A stretch of 7,968 bases of DNA, from the NCBI GenBank assembly GCA_905235165.1, contig CAJOKK010000133.1, forward strand, positions 1 through 7,968. Direction: 5' to 3'. Source of the DNA: an uncultured Atopobiaceae bacterium (GTDB lineage Bacteria > Actinomycetota > Coriobacteriia > Coriobacteriales > Atopobiaceae). Shown piece by piece: positions 7,601 through 7,968 of this stretch; the first letter of the stretch is position 1; each line of letters opens with the position of its first letter. The position numbers were made by a program, and so were the translations under genes. The notes below the pieces were generated by a model, which saw only the letters and a list, made by a program, of their open reading frames with translations, was not told the DNA's origin and did no database searches.

Positions 7601-7644
7601 ATCCGACGGTTCAAGTATTCAATGTAGTCACGCGTAGTGGCCAT
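4642..7644 (-). CDS. M28-like membrane peptidase with giant acidic insertion
   Basis: The protein has 1000 residues, starting from the ATG at 7644, which has AGGA seven bases upstream; the in-frame ATG at 7668 has poorer spacing. The ends match the M28 zinc-aminopeptidase family. A soluble N-terminus is followed by membrane segments at about 59-73 and 81-97, then VAHYDTP with the ligand-like His139, two more segments (about 157-183 and 188-208), and GANDNKAS with Asp223 as the expected bridging ligand. About 600 residues of acidic, Ser/Asp/Glu-rich, probably disordered sequence follow (about 241-838). The domain then resumes with WFVGLGASELNHGG (E869), FLINLTCVGAG and ALSHTTEDRRENVD (H972). 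Two expected residues differ: the first Glu of the usual EE pair is Ser868, and the Asp usual in INLDxVG is Thr895. There is no signal peptide, and both membrane hairpins return the chain to the same side, so the catalytic parts are probably cytoplasmic. The substrate is unknown; it may be a reduced-activity or inactive homologue. It stands alone and converges on the adhesin gene. Confidence 0.85.
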   Translation of the reverse strand: MATTRDYIEYLNRRIRISPADSQEELQAAELIRDLMDQHGVETSIQEFEVPRAGDLPYRVLMVLLFVGVFLAGFKNTPVGSVGTTIALFCGVLFLLKHFGFDFLSGLGGRTHSQNVVGVHRAEGPLVVKGNRPIVIVAHYDTPRVSMLHNSSVSHYLPLVSTITPVCLGVACVLALVQAFGFLPMGFRSFLWLIAILSSLPLLALGVDGLYRCFSHYTDGANDNKASVAAMLSVLDKVRPAADAATGQARPERGAVLVEEPEDESAAAEVPEDDVLEGELLEDLDDDFSDEWASQDDEHLEDEAAFAAHDEDEQSVVPADEGVVTPAAASVAAAQTVQAQAGEPLSAGGVRAQVVTEHYEEVVGIRHGAEVIESLHMLPDTCEVAYVEPRLMSKDVRPKDSLDVQNVAPVAPVAPVAPVAVVEDLEEVESFDADDFADSHDSYDSDGVVDFSSEREQEQTRRHHLFFHSLSDTEGEEHEAEDDSYAEAEDDSYAEAEEDPYAEAEGEKGPNPVIVFFTDLKENLAPLGADIAAFFKTLRARLVGDSSLDDQMREAFFDTGTMDLDNSSVRVVGHHSADDDELSDETAAFEATDAADDADAVDIADAADVSDVVESFDSFGTDSSFDTDDSFAADDFDLDDPLDSLDEVEDKEKVDVPASFDGGATIASDLHFEDEYLPSDEEIDLMDVSGLTEMADVESMSEPRVIEPAPKAESIDDPSWGVSEFQPSTNSVGRRANLFDLPDPSSRVTDPLDFSTSSYDAPSSNGLGGSTSNFIFSDDDDDTPSWKGGATRRSGLRDADDVDYDAMDQVVDFSQVSDPSFDEVVDFSQVSEQPLDDDVKDELRDTILGMHDDELLAHDIWFVGLGASELNHGGMKAFLRENRSKIRGAFLINLTCVGAGNLTLFTNEGLTDTRKADRRAMRLLGSIAEDLHIPVRRVSHSWEDTDATPAMRKSVRAVTIAGLKNGVEALSHTTEDRRENVDSGQVGDVAALVAELIRRS
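5156..5219 (-). repeat. 22-base direct repeat, 42-base period
   Basis: The same 22 bases occur at 5156-5177 and 5198-5219. They encode two adjacent 14-residue units beginning VVDFSQVS (residues about 810-837), at the C-terminal edge of the acidic insertion. A shorter VVDFSSE occurs near residue 448. The near identity of the bases points to a recent duplication or a functional short linear motif. Confidence 0.8.
6131..6212 (-). repeat. 24-base tandem repeat in peptidase insertion
   Basis: Three tandem units (6131-6154, 6155-6178, 6179-6202) plus a partial fourth encode an 8-residue acidic motif (DDSYAEAE with variants). Units 2 and 3 are identical at the base level and unit 1 differs at a few positions. 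The copy number could vary between strains by slippage without breaking the frame. Confidence 0.85.
6386..6426 (-). repeat. 18-base tandem repeat encoding Ala-Pro-Val units
   Basis: Two identical 18-base units (6386-6403 and 6404-6421) plus 5 bases of a third encode the APVAPVAPVAPV segment at residues about 408-420. This is a probable flexible or extended spacer inside the acidic insertion, and is also frame-preserving if the copy number changes. Confidence 0.85.
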
Positions 7645-7651
7645 GCTATTT

Positions 7652-7657
7652 TCCTTT
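7652..7657 (-). promoter_or_regulatory. Ribosome binding site of peptidase gene
   Basis: On the minus strand AAAGGA ends seven bases before the ATG at 7644. The alternative ATG at 7668 has GAGGA only three bases upstream. This favours the shorter, 1000-residue product. Confidence 0.6.
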
Positions 7658-7693
7658 GCTGTGTGCATAGGTCCTCGAAACAGTGGCCGTTAA

Positions 7694-7699
7694 AGTATA
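7694..7699 (-). promoter_or_regulatory. Possible -10 box for peptidase gene
   Basis: TATACT on the minus strand matches five of six consensus bases and lies about 50 bases before the peptidase start. No good -35 hexamer is found 16-18 bases upstream, so this is tentative. Confidence 0.35.
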
Positions 7700-7739
7700 C
7701 GTCTTAATCTCGCGGCATACCCCGCATCCCTCCGCAGAA

Positions 7740-7968
7740 ACAAAGTACCTCGGCAAATACGCATATCCTCCGAACGGGCGAGTCGGCCAGCAGGGAGCCC
7801 CCAGCCGACACGGGAAGCGCGGGAAGGGCGGCGGGGGCGGGAGGGCCTGCGCGAACTCTGCGGCAAGGGCGCTCGTCGCTACGGCGCGGCAGCTGCGGGA
7901 CTCGCTCGCTTCGCTCGCTCGGACAAGTCCTCGCTCCCGCCGCGCCTGCGCTCCTCACTGCCGCAGAA
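7740..7968. other. GC-rich non-coding region with inverted repeats
   Basis: I support no gene here. Open frames exist on both strands, but they are what very high GC content produces, and none has a good start or a recognisable product. The region ends in nested inverted arms: TCTGCGGCA at 7857-7865 with TGCCGCAGA at 7959-7967, GGCGCGG at 7883-7889 with CCGCGCC at 7940-7946, and GCGGGA at 7895-7900 with TCCCGC at 7935-7940. The loop holds a CGCT/CGCTT short repeat (7902-7921). The element CCGCAGAA at the window end also occurs at 7732-7739. It may be a structured leader, a terminator-like element or a dispersed intergenic repeat. Confidence 0.45.

Noticed and set aside
4729..7707. Plus-strand open frame of 992 codons
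   Set aside because: It mirrors the codons of the M28-like gene, has no ribosome binding site, and its product is a low-complexity reflection of the opposite protein. The minus strand carries recognisable motifs and membrane segments.
7704..7958. Minus-strand 84-codon frame containing SERSER
   Set aside because: The product is the translation of a CGCT short repeat and GC-rich filler, and it runs across the likely promoter of the peptidase gene.

Overview
The window looks like chromosomal DNA from a GC-rich, Gram-positive-type bacterium. The most likely group is a host-associated Coriobacteriia relative (Olsenella/Atopobium/Collinsella-like). This is an inference from three things: strong GC bias at third codon positions, an LPXTG surface protein built of thioester-like, SpaA/CnaB and VaFE (T-Q ester bond) domains, and a multi-membrane-span M28-type peptidase. 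There is no rRNA or other taxonomic marker to confirm it.

Layout. Bases 1-258 are AT-richer than the rest and contain no gene I can support. A tRNA-Gly(CCC) lies at 259-333 and is followed at once by a strong intrinsic terminator (343-377). After a leader of about 230 bases comes a large plus-strand surface adhesin gene, 611 to 4575. It is interrupted by a frameshift near 4097-4108, so the intact 5' part stops at 4222. The last half of the fourth VaFE repeat, the LPKTG sortase signal and the membrane anchor lie in another frame (4102-4575). A GC-rich hairpin at 4588-4618 separates this gene from a convergent minus-strand gene (4642-7644). That gene encodes a 1000-residue M28-like membrane peptidase whose catalytic domain is split by four membrane segments and by an acidic, repeat-containing insertion of about 600 residues. 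From 7645 to the end there is a possible promoter for the peptidase and a GC-rich inverted-repeat/CGCT-repeat region with no supported gene.

How the parts relate. The two protein genes are convergent and do not form an operon; nothing shows that they act together. The adhesin is of the type secreted by Sec and linked to peptidoglycan by a sortase. No sortase gene is visible, so the sortase must be encoded elsewhere. As written, the frameshifted product would be exported but not anchored. The peptidase appears to be an inner-membrane protein with its catalytic parts on the cytoplasmic side. It departs from the M28 consensus at two expected active-site positions. The points most worth a second look are the frameshift, the Gln-to-Arg change at the expected thioester position, and the heavily modified M28 protein.
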